From contig CAVTEU010000006.1 in the NCBI GenBank assembly GCA_963733905.1, positions 310,001 to 374,000 on the forward strand: 64,000 bases of DNA. The letters run 5' to 3'. A program made the translations under genes and the position numbers. Source of the DNA: DATADW01 sp963733905 (GTDB lineage Bacteria > Actinomycetota > Acidimicrobiia > Spongiisociales > DATADW01). The first letter of the stretch is position 1, and the number at the start of each line of letters is the position of its first letter. The notes under the pieces are model-generated. The model was not told the DNA's origin. It saw only the letters and a program-made list of their open reading frames with translations, and did no database searches. This document shows, one piece after another, positions 1 through 9,347 of the stretch.

Positions 1-103
1 CGTGGGCGCGGGCGATTCCTGCCGCCACACCGGCGGCGTGGATGCTCTGCTCGGACCCGTCCGTGGCCACCACGATCATCCTTGGGTCCCATTCGCCGTT
101 CAC
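1..103 (-). CDS. Universal stress protein, N-terminal part (cut by window edge)
   Basis: Only the first 34 codons lie in the window. The reverse strand reads a GTG start at 103 preceded by a strong Shine-Dalgarno (GGGAGGAG, 5-6 nt away), followed by the hydrophobic first strand and motif MIVVATDGSEQS, which is the nucleotide-binding start of UspA-family domains. UspA proteins bind ATP or AMP in the cytoplasm and respond to stress; the role here cannot be narrowed. A second possible start, ATG at 79, lacks its own ribosome site. The gene is divergent from serA, so the 80 nt between them should carry both promoters. Confidence 0.8.
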   Translation of the reverse strand, partial: MNGEWDPRMIVVATDGSEQSIHAAGVAAGIARAH

Positions 104-181
104 ACCGCTCCTCCCGTGATCGAGTGGTCATGTTGGCACGCCGGCACCCCATCTTGTCGCGGTAGCGGTGCACCCGCCACA

Positions 182-1784
182 ATGCGAGACGTGGGAACCC
201 GTCCTGTCGTTGTCGTAGCCGAGCCGATCGCCGCCATCGGCCTCGCCGAGCTGGGCCAGCACGCCGAGGTGATCGACGCCGTCGGCGCCTCCCGCTCCGA
301 GCTGATCGAGCTGGTGCGGTCCGCCCATGGGCTCCTGGTCCGGTCGGCTACGGCCGTCGACGCCGAGCTGATCTCCGCTGCGCCGTCGCTCCAGGTGATC
401 GGGCGGGCCGGGATCGGAGTGGACAACATCGATCTGGAAGCGGCCACCGCCGCCGGCGTGCTGGTGGTCAATGCGCCCGCCGCCAACGTGATCTCGGCGG
501 CGGAGCACACCATGGCGCTGATCCTCTCGCAGGCGCGCAACGTGCCAAGGGCGGACGCCACGCTGCGATCCGGTGTCTGGGACAGGAAGAGCTTCGAGGG
601 GATCGAGCTGCACGGCAAGACGCTGGGGGTGATCGGGCTGGGCCGGGTCGGCACCCTGGTAGCGCAGCGCGCCCATGCCTTCGGAATGGCGCTTCTCGCA
701 TACGACCCCTTTGTCGGCCACGAGCGTGCCAGGCGGATCGGGGTGGAGCTCACCGACGACCTCGACCGTATCTACGCCAACGCCGACGTGATCACGATCC
801 ATCTCCCCAAGACGAAGGACACCGAGGGGCTGATCGGCAAGGAGGCGCTGGAGAAGATGCGCGAAGGGGTCCGGATCGTCAACACGTCGCGGGGAGGGAT
901 CATCGACGAGGCGGCGTTGGCGGAGATGATCGGGTCCGGCAAGGTGGCCGGAGCTGCACTCGACGTCTTCGCCGAGGAGCCCTTGGGTGACAGCCCGCTG
1001 CTGGCGCTGCCGCAGGTGGTGCTCACCCCGCATCTCGGCGCCTCGACGGTGGAGGCGCAGGACAAGGCCGGTGTGGACGTCGCCCGCTCGCTGGTGCTGG
1101 CGCTCGCTGGTGAGTTGGTGCTGAGCGCGGTCAACGTGGACCTCGGTCCCGAGGTGGCCGACGAGGTGCGCGTCCTTCCTCCCCCTGGTCGAGCAGTTGG
1201 GCCGTGTGTTCGTCGCCCTGGCGCGTGGGATCCCAGACCGGGTGACGGTGCGGGCCGAGGGCAGGATCGCCGAATACCCGGTCCGCCCGCTCGGGCTGGC
1301 AGCGCTCAAGGGGACCCTGGCGGCGGTGAGCACGATCCCGGTGACCTACGTCAACGCCTCGCCGCTTGCGGTCGAGCGTGGCATCACCGTGGTCGAGGAG
1401 GCCGACCCCGAGCCGCGCGACTTCGTTTCTCTGGTCAGGCTGTCCGGGGAGACCGGCGGTCGGCTCATCTCGGTCGCTGGGACCCTGGGGCGCAAGGGCC
1501 CGATCCTCGTCGAGATCCTCGACCACGAGGTGGAGCTTCCGCTGTCGCAGCACATGGCGGTCCTCCGCAACGCCGACGTCCCCGGGATGATCGGCCGGGT
1601 CGGCACCTACCTCGGGGGGTTGGGGGTGAACATCGCCAACATGGTGGTGGGCCGGGCCCCCGAGACGAGTGCAGCCGCCATGATGGGGCTCAACCTCGAC
1701 CAGGCGCTCACCGACGAGCAGGTGGCCGGTCTTCTCGACATCGACGGGATCGAAGAAGCGGTATCCGTGGCACTGCCGGTGTGA
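182..1784 (+). CDS. serA: D-3-phosphoglycerate dehydrogenase (frameshifted once)
   Basis: First enzyme of serine synthesis: it oxidises 3-phosphoglycerate to 3-phosphohydroxypyruvate with NAD. The catalytic and NAD-binding domains run to about residue 330, with the Rossmann motif GVIGLGRVG and the signature around DVFAEEPL. The frame changes at about 1168-1172 (one extra base), after which the ASB domain and C-terminal ACT domain continue to 1784 (LRNADVPGMIGRVG, IANMVVG). The joined length of about 534 residues fits the long actinobacterial SerA type, in which the ACT domain senses serine. The start is uncertain: ATG 182, or GTG 191, which sits 7 nt after a CACAAT box. The stop overlaps the next start in a GTGA. 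The frameshift is probably a sequencing error, since both halves are well conserved. Confidence 0.93.
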
Positions 1785-2686
1785 ACCGGCCGCCCCGGGG
1801 CGAGCCGGATTCGGCCCGCTTCCCTGTGCCGGACAATCTGGCTGCTGCCGCCATAAGTGACGGACGGGGGGACTGGCTCGAGCGGCTACCGAGTTTCGTG
1901 GAGATGCTGGCGCAGAGGTGGTCGCTCCGGGTTGGGCCGCCTTTCCAGCCTGGCGGGCAGACGGCGTGGGTCGCTCCTGCGGAAGACTCCGCCGGGACTC
2001 CGCTGGTACTCAAGGTCATGTGGCGGCACTTCGAAGCCGAGCACGAGGCGGACGGGCTCGCCATCTGGGCGGGGGATGGGGCGGTCCTGCTCAGGGAGGC
2101 GGCTGAAATCGATGCCGAGACGATGGCTTTGCTGCTGGAGCGGTGCTCGCCCGGAACGCCTCTCTCGGCCGCACCCGACGAAGAGCAGGACCGGGTGATC
2201 GCCGGGCTTCTCGTCAGGCTGTGGCGGGAGCCGCCATCCGGTCACTCGCTCCGCCCGCTCGCCGAGATGTGCGGGCGATGGGCCGACGAGTTCGAGCGGG
2301 TCGCTGATCGATCCACGGTCGCCCCGGTCCTCGTCGCCAAGGCCATGACCCTGTTCCGCACCTTGCCCGACTCCGCCGAGCGACAGGTGATGCTCTGCAC
2401 CGATCTCCATGCCGGCAACGTGCTCGCTGCCCAGCGCGAGCCATGGCTGGTGATCGATCCAAAGCCGTACGTCGGCGATCCCGCCTACGACATCCTCCAG
2501 CACCTGATCAACTGCGAGGATCGTCTCCGGGTCGACCCCGACACGCTTCTCGGCACGATGACCGCGCTGACCGGACTCGACCCAGAGCGATGCCGGCTGT
2601 GGCTGTTCGCCCGGTGTGTCCAAGAGTCCATCGGGATGCCCTGGCTGGCCGAAGTGGCTCGGAAGCTGGAGCCGTCCGCTTCCTGA
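1781..2686 (+). CDS. Aminoglycoside/hydroxyurea-type phosphotransferase (APH fold)
   Basis: A 301-residue kinase-fold protein. The catalytic loop reads LCTDLHAGNVL (HxDxxxxN variant, with D and N present) and is followed by VIDPKPYVGDPAYD, which holds the metal-binding Asp. This combination, together with the N-terminal GGQTAWVAPA segment, is typical of the streptomycin 6-kinase / hydroxyurea phosphotransferase family (APH_6_hur). These enzymes transfer phosphate to small hydroxylated molecules; family membership alone does not prove antibiotic resistance. The GTG start overlaps the serA stop (GTGA), so translation is probably coupled. It is in the same frame as the first part of serA only because of the upstream frameshift, and is a separate protein. 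Confidence 0.8.
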   Translation: MNRPPRGEPDSARFPVPDNLAAAAISDGRGDWLERLPSFVEMLAQRWSLRVGPPFQPGGQTAWVAPAEDSAGTPLVLKVMWRHFEAEHEADGLAIWAGDGAVLLREAAEIDAETMALLLERCSPGTPLSAAPDEEQDRVIAGLLVRLWREPPSGHSLRPLAEMCGRWADEFERVADRSTVAPVLVAKAMTLFRTLPDSAERQVMLCTDLHAGNVLAAQREPWLVIDPKPYVGDPAYDILQHLINCEDRLRVDPDTLLGTMTALTGLDPERCRLWLFARCVQESIGMPWLAEVARKLEPSAS

Positions 2687-2702
2687 CCCTTGGCCGTGTG
2701 CT

Positions 2703-2708
2703 TAGCCT
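2703..2708 (+). promoter_or_regulatory. -10 box TAGCCT of a leaderless promoter for pgpA
   Basis: TAGCCT lies 7 nt before the GTG at 2716. Transcription would then start at about the first base of the start codon, which supports GTG 2716 rather than GTG 2698. No clear -35 box is seen. Confidence 0.5.
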
Positions 2709-2715
2709 CGTAGGG

Positions 2716-3174
2716 GTGCGCCGTCTGATCGCTTCGTGGTTCGGGTCCGGATTGTTGCTGCGCCGGTGGCGAGGGTCGGACGCCGGGTCGGGAACGCTGG
2801 CGGCGGCAATCACCTTCCCCTTCCTGCTGGCGGTCTCGCTCCTCGGTTGGCCGGTCCAACTGGCAACCGCCATCGGCCTCACCGCGCTGGCGGTGTGGGC
2901 CAGCCATCTCTTCGCCGCCGAGTTGGGCGATCCGGGTTGGGTGGTGGTGGACGAGGTCGCCGGGCTGGCGGTGGCGATGATTGGTTTGCGGCCGATCCCG
3001 GCGATCGTGGCATTCGTCGTGTTCCGGCTCGCCGACATCCAGAAGCGTTGGTTCCCCGGCGTTTACGCCGCAGAGTCACTTCCCGGGGGTTGGGGAGTCA
3101 TGGCCGACGACCTGATCGCCGGTCTCTACGGGCTCGGGGCAGGTTGGGCTGTGCAGGCTGGGCTGGGGTGGTGA
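2716..3174 (+). CDS. pgpA: Phosphatidylglycerophosphatase A
   Basis: Membrane phosphatase that converts phosphatidylglycerol phosphate to phosphatidylglycerol. At 152 residues it has the usual length, with three or four hydrophobic segments. The family motifs are present in order: GSGTLAAAITFP near residue 25, DPGWVVVDEVAGL near residue 75, FRLADIQKRWFPG near residue 105, and GGWGVMADDLIAG near residue 130. The last contains the paired Asp residues thought to bind metal. The GTG start is chosen because a TAGCCT box sits 7 nt upstream; GTG 2698 would add six residues. Confidence 0.88.
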   Translation: MRRLIASWFGSGLLLRRWRGSDAGSGTLAAAITFPFLLAVSLLGWPVQLATAIGLTALAVWASHLFAAELGDPGWVVVDEVAGLAVAMIGLRPIPAIVAFVVFRLADIQKRWFPGVYAAESLPGGWGVMADDLIAGLYGLGAGWAVQAGLGW

Positions 3175-3202
3175 GCCGGGATACCTTCTGAACCGTGCGT
3201 CC

Positions 3203-3208
3203 TACCCT
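3203..3208 (+). promoter_or_regulatory. -10 box TACCCT of a leaderless promoter for the S9 peptidase
   Basis: TACCCT is followed by CCGTTC and then ATG 3215, a 6-nt spacing. There is no Shine-Dalgarno sequence, as expected for a leaderless mRNA. The same hexamer and spacing occur before 22407(-) and 60866(+). Confidence 0.55.
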
Positions 3209-3214
3209 CCGTTC

Positions 3215-5149
3215 ATGCAACCAACCGACATCGCCCACCTCGCCTTGCCCTCCGACCCCCGGCTCCACCCCGACGGCAAGCGTGTGGCATTCACCGTCAA
3301 CCGTCCCGATCTAGAGGAGGATCGCTACAACCGGTCGATCTGGCTGGCCTCGGCCGACGGCGGCGATGCCCGGTCCTTCACCTCGGGGCCGGGTGACAGC
3401 TCTCCTCGTTGGTCGCCGGACGGTTCCCGCCTCGCCTTCCTCAGGACCGGCCCCGAAAAGGACGCCCAGTCCCAGGTGGCGGTCATGCCGGTCGATGGTG
3501 GCGAGGCCGAGGTGCTCACCTCGTTCGACCGGGGTGCGGAAAGCATCGAGTGGTCGCCCGACGGGCGCTGGCTGGTGGCGGTGGCCGTGACATGGGAAGA
3601 CGATTGGTCCGACCTGGATGACGATGAACGCTCCAGGAAGCCGCGTCGTATCGCCACTTTCCCATACCGGTTCGACGGGATGGGTTGGCTCCACGACCGG
3701 CGCCGACACCTCTGGTTGGTCGACCCGACCGGGGCCGAGGAGCCACGTTGTCTGACCCCGGGAGAATGGGACGAGACCGACCCGGCATGGCGCCCCGATT
3801 CGGGCGCCATCGCATTCCTCTCCGATCGCAGCGAGCGCGCGGGGGCTCGAACCCGGGGTCGACGTCTTGGAGGTGGATGTCCGGGGCGACGAGACCACGA
3901 CCATCGCGCCACGGGGTAACTGGATCAGCGTCGCCTACCGCCCCGACGGTGTGCTCCACCTGATCGGGGATCCTGATCCGGCCGGGTGGCCGGCGATCAG
4001 CGCAGTGTGGAGGGTTGAATCGGACGGCGGGCTCACGGACCTCACCGGGCACCTTGATCGGAGCGTCGACCCCTTCCAGGTCTCGCCCTCTCCCTCGGGC
4101 CCGCAATGGGTGGACGGTGGGTTCACCACGCTGATCGAGGAGCGGGGCCAGGTGAGGGTGATCCGGGTCGGCGACGACGGGACCGTCGAAGAGGTTGTCG
4201 GGGGAGATCGTGTGGTGACCGGAGCAAGCCCTTCATCTGACGGGTCGGTGGTTGCCTTCGTGGCCACCGAGCCCACCGACCCCGGCGATGTCTGGCTCAA
4301 CGTCGACGGGGAGGAGCGTCGCCTGACCGATCTCAACGCCGAGTTCCGTGATGCGGTCGATCTGGTGACCCCAAACCACTTCGAGGTCCGCACCGATGAC
4401 GCCGTGCTCGACGTATGGACCTATCTCCCGCCCGGCGACGACCCGGTGCCCCTGCTTGCTCAACATCCACGGCGGCCCCGCAAGCGCATACGGCTGGACG
4501 TTCTTCGACGAGTTCCAGGTCGGGGTAGGCGCCGGGTACGGCGTGGTGGCGACCAACCCACGTGGCTCGAGCGGCTCGGGTGCCGAACATCTCAAGGCGG
4601 TCGTGGGGAAGGGGTGGGGAACCGTTGACCTGGCCGACATCAACGCCGCGGTCGATGCCGCACTGGAGAAGGAGCCCCGGCTCGACCGGCAAAGGATGGG
4701 TGTGATGGGTGGTTCCTACGGCGGGTTCCTCACCGCCTGGCTCACCGCCAACGACCAGCGGTGGGCGTCGGCCATCGTCGAGCGAGGAGCTTTGGCGGCC
4801 AACTCCTTCGCCGGGACATCCGACATCGCCGAGACCTTCTCGCTCGCCTATTACGAGGCGTCGCCGCCCGAGGGCTGGGACGTGCTCTGGGAGAAGAGCC
4901 CCCTGGCCAGGGCCCATCAGGTGACCACCCCCACCCTGATCATTCACTCCGAGAACGACTTCCGCTGCCCGATCGAACAGGCCGAGCAGTACTTCCTGGC
5001 GCTGCTGCGCGCCGGCACCCCGGTAGAGATGCTCCGTTTCCCCGGCGAAGGCCACGAGATGAGTCGCTCGGGCAAGCCCCGCCACCGGCAGGAGCGTTTC
5101 GAAGCCATCCTCGACTGGCACGCCAGGTACTTGCTCCGAACCGACATGA
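3215..5149 (+). CDS. S9 family prolyl-oligopeptidase/acylaminoacyl-peptidase (frameshifted)
   Basis: Serine peptidase of clan SC, expected to cleave short peptides in the cytoplasm. The N-terminal half is a beta-propeller with TolB/PD40-type repeats (PRWSPDGSRLAF, IEWSPDGRWLV, PAWRPDSGAIAF). The C-terminal alpha/beta-hydrolase domain starts near NIHGGPASAYGW. It carries nucleophile Ser in MGGSYGGF, Asp in HSENDFRCP and His in GEGHEMSRS. Two frame changes split the gene: one in the G run at 3841-3845 and one at TT 4456-4457, both one extra base. A third is likely near 5120-5140, because the frame otherwise runs without a stop into ilvE; correcting it gives TGA at 5147-5149. The start is ATG 3215, 6 nt after TACCCT. 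Confidence 0.85.
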
Positions 5150-5214
5150 GCGAACAGCTCGAATGCCGCCACCGACGTCCACCGTCGCCGTCTCGGTCTG
5201 CCAAACTGACCGGC

Positions 5215-6129
5215 ATGGAAGCTTCGAAATGGATCTGGGTGGACGGTCGTCTCGTCCCTTGGGAGGAGGCCAACACACACGTCGTGGTGCACGGTCTCCA
5301 CTACGGGACCGGTGTGTTCGAGGGCATCCGCGCCTACCAGACCGACGAGGGGACCGCCGTCTTCCGGCTCACCGACCACATGGTGCGACTGCACCGGTCG
5401 GCGGCGGCATACGGGATCCCGCTGAGCTGGTCGGTGGAGGCGTTGTGTGCCGCCACCAAGGAGGTCGTCGCCGCCAACGAACTCGAGGCCTGTTACATCA
5501 GGCCGATCGTCTTCTACGGGAACGGCTCGATGGGGCTCAACCCCGACGGGAACGAGGTCCGGGCCGTGATCGCGTGCTGGCGGTGGGGGACCTATCTCGG
5601 CGAGGAGGGCGTTGCCAACGGGATACGGGCTCGCATCTCGAGTTGGCGTCGGATCGACTCCCAGAGCCTCATCCCCGACGCAAAGGGGAGCGGCGGATAT
5701 CTCAACAGCATCCTGGCGAAGCAGGAAGCGGCGCGGACCGGATACGACGAAGCAATCATGCTCACCCGCGACGGGGCGGTCTCCGAGGGGAGCGGGGAGA
5801 ACCTGTTTGCGGTGCGCGATGGGGTGGTGCTGACCCCCGGCGTGGGCTCCGGCGTGCTCGACGGGATCACCCGCCGCAGTGTCATGGCGCTGCTCGCCGA
5901 CCAGGGTCACGAGGTACGCGAGACGACTCTGCAGCGCAGCGACCTCTACCACGCCGACGAGGTGTTCCTCACCGGTACCGCCGCCGAGGTCACCCCGGTA
6001 CGCGAGATCGACGACCGCCCGGTCGGGGAGGGCAAGCCCGGCCCGGTGACGCGTGCCGCTCAGGATCTATATCGCTGGGCGGTGACCGGGCAGCTGCCCG
6101 CCTTCCGCCACTGGCTAGACCCGGTCTGA
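5215..6129 (+). CDS. ilvE: Branched-chain-amino-acid aminotransferase (class IV)
   Basis: PLP enzyme that interconverts leucine, isoleucine and valine with their 2-oxo acids. At 304 residues it matches the bacterial short type. Seen motifs are HGLHYGTGVFEGIRAY near residue 25, the PLP lysine in IPDAKGSGGYLNS near residue 160, DEAIMLTRDGAVSEGSGEN near residue 180, and LTGTAAEVTPV near residue 255. ATG 5215 is chosen because the conserved N-terminus (WIWVDGRLVPWEEA) begins there. The upstream frame is open only through a probable error in the peptidase. The gene following begins 2 nt after the stop, so ilvE likely heads the unit ilvE-unknown-FAH-gltX. Confidence 0.93.
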   Translation: MEASKWIWVDGRLVPWEEANTHVVVHGLHYGTGVFEGIRAYQTDEGTAVFRLTDHMVRLHRSAAAYGIPLSWSVEALCAATKEVVAANELEACYIRPIVFYGNGSMGLNPDGNEVRAVIACWRWGTYLGEEGVANGIRARISSWRRIDSQSLIPDAKGSGGYLNSILAKQEAARTGYDEAIMLTRDGAVSEGSGENLFAVRDGVVLTPGVGSGVLDGITRRSVMALLADQGHEVRETTLQRSDLYHADEVFLTGTAAEVTPVREIDDRPVGEGKPGPVTRAAQDLYRWAVTGQLPAFRHWLDPV

Positions 6130-6131
6130 TC

Positions 6132-6638
6132 GTGGCCCAGGAGCCGAACATCGAGCTAGACGGCGCCGTCCTGGCCCGCCAGGACCTCCCGCCGGCACCA
6201 CCCCGCCGCTGGTCGCCACACCGACCGGGCGAGTTGCGCGCTCCCGAAGAGGTTCCGTGGGGTGGGGCGTTCGGACGGCCCGGACCCGATACCGGGTGGG
6301 TCCTGCGTCTGGTGCATCTCGCCGAATTCGACCGGGGAGACCGGCCGGACGAGTTGGAGCAGGTCGTGGCCAACATGGCTGCCGCCCGGGCATCGCTCTA
6401 CGGGCGGGCGCCGGTTCCCCAGGACATCGAGGTGGCGCTCGTGCTGCTTGGGCTGCGCCCGCACAAACTCCCGCCCGACCTGGCCGATCGTCTCGCTCTC
6501 GAGCGGCGCAAGTGGCTCGATGCCGCTGCTCACGAGAAAATCGGAGGGACCGCGTTCATCGCCTCCATCGATCCTGATCTGATGCGCTCCACCCCCGAAG
6601 AGGTGGTGGACCATTTCCGTGCGCAACTGACCTCGTGA
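6132..6638 (+). CDS. Hypothetical protein in ilvE-gltX unit
   Basis: I do not recognise this 168-residue protein. It starts with GTG 2 nt after ilvE and its stop overlaps the next start in a GTGA, so it is almost certainly a real, co-translated gene. The N-terminal third is Pro/Arg-rich (residues 15-45). The rest is mixed helix with several Leu-rich stretches (VALVLLGLRPHKLPPDLADRL). There is no signal peptide, membrane segment or Cys pair. The acidic, helical C-terminus ends SIDPDLMRSTPEEVVDHFR. Confidence 0.7.
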   Translation: MAQEPNIELDGAVLARQDLPPAPPRRWSPHRPGELRAPEEVPWGGAFGRPGPDTGWVLRLVHLAEFDRGDRPDELEQVVANMAAARASLYGRAPVPQDIEVALVLLGLRPHKLPPDLADRLALERRKWLDAAAHEKIGGTAFIASIDPDLMRSTPEEVVDHFRAQLTS

Positions 6639-7402
6639 AGATCGTCCGCATCCGGGCAGGCGACGACCTGACCTACGGTCTGGCCGATACCGACGGGGTC
6701 ACCGTCTATGAGGGCTCGCCCTTTGTGGCATGGGAGCCCACCGAGCGTGTGGTCCCATGGGACAGCGTCCAGCTTCTGGCACCGGTCATCCCCACCAAGG
6801 TGATTGCTGTCGGTCGCAACTACGTGGACCACGCCGCCGAGATGGAGGTCCCGCTCCCCGACGAGCCGGTGATCTTCCTCAAGCCGCCAACCTCGGTGGT
6901 CGGTCCGGGGAGCCCGGTGGTGTACCCGAGCGACACCGAACTCCTCCACCACGAGGCAGAGCTCGCCGTGGTGGTCGGAACGGTTGCCCGGTACATCAAG
7001 GCCGAGGACGCCGACCGGGTGATCTTCGGCTACACCTGCGCCAACGACGTCACCGCCCGCGACCTGCAGAGACGTGACGGCCAATGGGCACGAGGGAAGG
7101 GCTTCGACACCTTCTGCCCGCTCGGCCCGGCCATCGAGACCGAACTCGATCCCCGCGAGGGTCTGCTGGTCACCGGGAGCGTCGACGGCGAGGTCCGACA
7201 GGAGGGGTCGACTGCCGACATGGTCTTCGGTGTGGCAGAACTGGTGGAGTTCATCACCCGGGTGATGACCCTGCTCCCAGGTGATGTCATCCTCACCGGG
7301 ACGCCATCGGGCGTGGGCCCGGTCGAGCCGGGCCAGGTGATGGAGGTCGAAGTGGAGGGGATCGGTGTGCTCGGGAACCCGGTGGTCCGAGCGGCACCGT
7401 GA
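6635..7402 (+). CDS. Fumarylacetoacetate hydrolase (FAH) family protein
   Basis: A 255-residue protein of the FAH/YcgM superfamily, which covers acylpyruvate hydrolases, 2-oxohept-3-enedioate hydratases and oxaloacetate decarboxylases. The metal-binding acidic residues are visible in HHEAELAVVV (ExE) and in the conserved block YTCANDVTARDLQ. Also conserved are VGRNYVDHAAEM near residue 65, KGFDTFCPLGP near residue 160 and ILTGTPSGVGPV near residue 220. The substrate cannot be told from sequence. The start (GTG) overlaps the upstream stop and the stop overlaps the gltX start, both as GTGA. Confidence 0.88.
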   Translation: MKIVRIRAGDDLTYGLADTDGVTVYEGSPFVAWEPTERVVPWDSVQLLAPVIPTKVIAVGRNYVDHAAEMEVPLPDEPVIFLKPPTSVVGPGSPVVYPSDTELLHHEAELAVVVGTVARYIKAEDADRVIFGYTCANDVTARDLQRRDGQWARGKGFDTFCPLGPAIETELDPREGLLVTGSVDGEVRQEGSTADMVFGVAELVEFITRVMTLLPGDVILTGTPSGVGPVEPGQVMEVEVEGIGVLGNPVVRAAP

Positions 7403-8871
7403 CCCCCGATCTCGTCAGGGTGCGGATCGCCCCATCTCCCACCGGATTACTCCACGTCGGGAACGCAAGAGCCGCCCTGTTCAACTGGCTCTTCGCCCGT
7501 CACCACGGCGGTGTTTTCATCGTCCGGGTCGATGACACCGACGTGGCGCGCAGCACGGCCGAGTTCGAGGAGGACGCCCTCGAGGGTCTCCGTTGGCTGG
7601 GTCTCGACTGGGACGAGGGTGTCGGCGTTGGCGGACCGCACGGCACGTACCGCCAGTCGGATCGGATCGACCATTACCGGGAAGTGGCCGACGACCTCGT
7701 TGCGCGCGGGCACGCCTACCTCTGCTTCTGCACCCCGGACGTTTTGGCCGCAAAGCGGGAAGCGGCGCAGAAAGAAGGACGACCGCCGGGTTACGACGGC
7801 ACCTGTCGCGCCATCGACCCGTCGGCGGCGGCCCGGCGCCGCGAAGAGGGAGAGCCGGCCAGCATCCGTTTCGCCGTTCCCCGCCCTGGCGTCACCCTTT
7901 TCGAGGATCTGATCCGGGGCGCGGTCCGGTTCGACCACGACACCATCGACGACTTCGTGCTGCTCCGCTCCGACGGCACTCCGACTTACCACCTCGCATC
8001 GACGGTCGACGATGTCGACTACGAGATCAGCCACGTGGCCAGGGGAGAGGATCTGCTCCCCTCGACGCCCCGCCACATCATGATCACCGAGGCGATGGAG
8101 GCGGTGTCACCGACGTACGCCCACCTCCCGCTCCTCTTTGGTCCCGATGGGCGCAAGCTATCGAAGCGGCATGGCGATGTCTCCCTTCGCTACTACCGGC
8201 AGAACGGCTACCTGCCCGAGGCGGTGTTCAACGCGATGGCACTGCTCGGCTGGTCGTACGCCCCGGAGGTCACGATCTTCGACCGTCAACAGGCGGTAGA
8301 GCGCTTCGAGTTGAGCCAGGTATCGAAGAACCCCGGCGGTGTTCGATTTGGACAAGCTGGGCTGGATCAACGGGGAGTACATGAGGGCGCTGCCGCTCGA
8401 CCGATTCCTCGAGGAATCCAGGCCCTTTCTCGATGAGGAACTCGGTGCCGAGATGGTGGCCTCGGGATGGGACCGGTTCGTCGGTATCGCGCCCCTCATC
8501 CAGGAGAGGGTGCGATTGCTATCCGAGGTGCCGGCGATGGCGGCGTTTCTCTTTGAGGAGGCACCGCACTACGACGAGGACTCCTGGAAGAAGGTGATGA
8601 GCGGCGATCAGGTCGAGCAGGTCTCTCGACGGCGCTCAGCGGCACCTCGAGGCCGTGGACCGTTGGGAACCGGAGCAGAATCGAAGCAGCCCTGCGTGCC
8701 ATGCTGGAGGAGATCGGCATCGGCGCCCGCAAGGGTCTCCAGCCGATACGGGTGGCGATTACCGGTTCGTCGGTCAGCCCTCCGCTGTTCGAGTCGATGG
8801 CGGCTTTGGGCCGCGAAGCCACCTTTGACCGCCTGGCGGCCGCCCGGGCCCGGCTCGCTGGAGGTCGTTGA
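7399..8871 (+). CDS. gltX: Glutamyl-tRNA synthetase (frameshifted)
   Basis: Charges tRNA-Glu with glutamate. Class I signatures are present: PSPTGLLHVGN (HIGH region) near residue 10 and KLSKRHGD (KMSKS region) near residue 250. The frame changes at about 8335 (one extra G in a GGCGG context; the corrected reading is NPAVFDLDKLGWING). It changes again twice between about 8625 and 8675, after which the anticodon-binding domain continues (EAALRAMLEEIGIGARKG, VAITGSSVSPPLFES) to TGA at 8869-8871. The corrected length is about 490 residues, normal for the family. The start overlaps the FAH gene stop. A tRNA-Glu gene lies 350 nt downstream. Confidence 0.92.
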
Positions 8872-8933
8872 TCGCCACGGACTGATGCGGTCGGGCTGAT
8901 AGCTTGGCCGCCAGGCTTCAACGGGAGGATCAC

Positions 8934-9173
8934 GTGACCGAACCGGCAACCACGGGTTCGAGCAACGGAAGAAACGTGGCGCGGATCATCGTCACCGTCG
9001 TGATCATCGCCGCTGTCGTCGCCTTCATAATGCAGAACCGCCAAGACATCCCGATCGATTTCCTCTTTATGACCCTGACCATGTCGCTGTGGCTGCTCAT
9101 CGTGGTGTTTCTCGTGCTCGGTGCCGTGCTCGGATTGATCTGGCAGCGCCGCCGGTCATCACGAGCTCAGTAG
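8934..9173 (+). CDS. LapA-domain (DUF1049) small membrane protein
   Basis: A 79-residue protein with two transmembrane helices. The first (residues 20-38, ARIIVTVVIIAAVVAFIMQN) ends in the QNRQDIPIDFLF motif typical of LapA/DUF1049. The second (residues 45-65) is LWLLIVVFLVLGAVLGLIW and is followed by a basic tail QRRRSSR. GTG 8934 is preceded by GGGAGGAT, a good ribosome site, and a TAGCTT box lies about 30 nt upstream. A second member of the family is at 55864-56244. The function is not known outside proteobacterial LPS export. Confidence 0.8.
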   Translation: MTEPATTGSSNGRNVARIIVTVVIIAAVVAFIMQNRQDIPIDFLFMTLTMSLWLLIVVFLVLGAVLGLIWQRRRSSRAQ

Positions 9174-9222
9174 GAGGGCTGCCCAGCCGACGGGATCGCA
9201 CCCACTACGATCGCCTCCGTCC

Positions 9223-9298
9223 GGCCCCGTCGTCCAGCGGCCCAGGACGCCGGCCTTTCAAGCCGGTAACGCGGGTTCGAATCCCGTCGGGGCTGCCA
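9223..9298 (+). tRNA. tRNA-Glu (anticodon TTC)
   Basis: Full cloverleaf. The acceptor GGCCCCG pairs with CGGGGCT (one G-T at the end), the anticodon stem GCCGG/CCGGT-type closes loop CTTTCAA with anticodon TTC, the T-arm is GCGGG-TTCGAAT-CCCGT, the discriminator is G, and CCA is encoded at 9296-9298. A second tRNA-Glu (CTC) at 30630 shares most of the D-arm and anticodon stem. Confidence 0.95.
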
Positions 9299-9347
9299 AT
9301 GTGTCCCAGCGCCGGCAAGGCGCCGTTTCGTCAGAGGACGTGTTCAC

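Noticed and set aside
2..2686. A single 894-residue fusion of SerA and a phosphotransferase
   Set aside because: The ASB and ACT domains of SerA continue intact in another frame between 1197 and 1784, and the kinase has its own GTG overlapping that stop. The fusion arises only from one extra base near 1170.
1781..2686. Calling the phosphotransferase an antibiotic-resistance gene
   Set aside because: The fold is shared by many housekeeping small-molecule kinases; the sequence gives no specific resistance subfamily and the context is serine synthesis.
4333..5952. A 539-residue minus-strand frame opposite the peptidase and ilvE
   Set aside because: It is antisense to two well-conserved genes, has no family motif and the skewed composition of high-GC shadow frames. 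The same holds for frames such as 12881-13937(+), 33457-34072(+) and 42508-43524(+).
4396..6129. A peptidase-IlvE fusion protein
   Set aside because: The joint has no conserved residues and both parts have normal lengths alone. A one-base correction near 5130 gives the peptidase a stop at 5147-5149.
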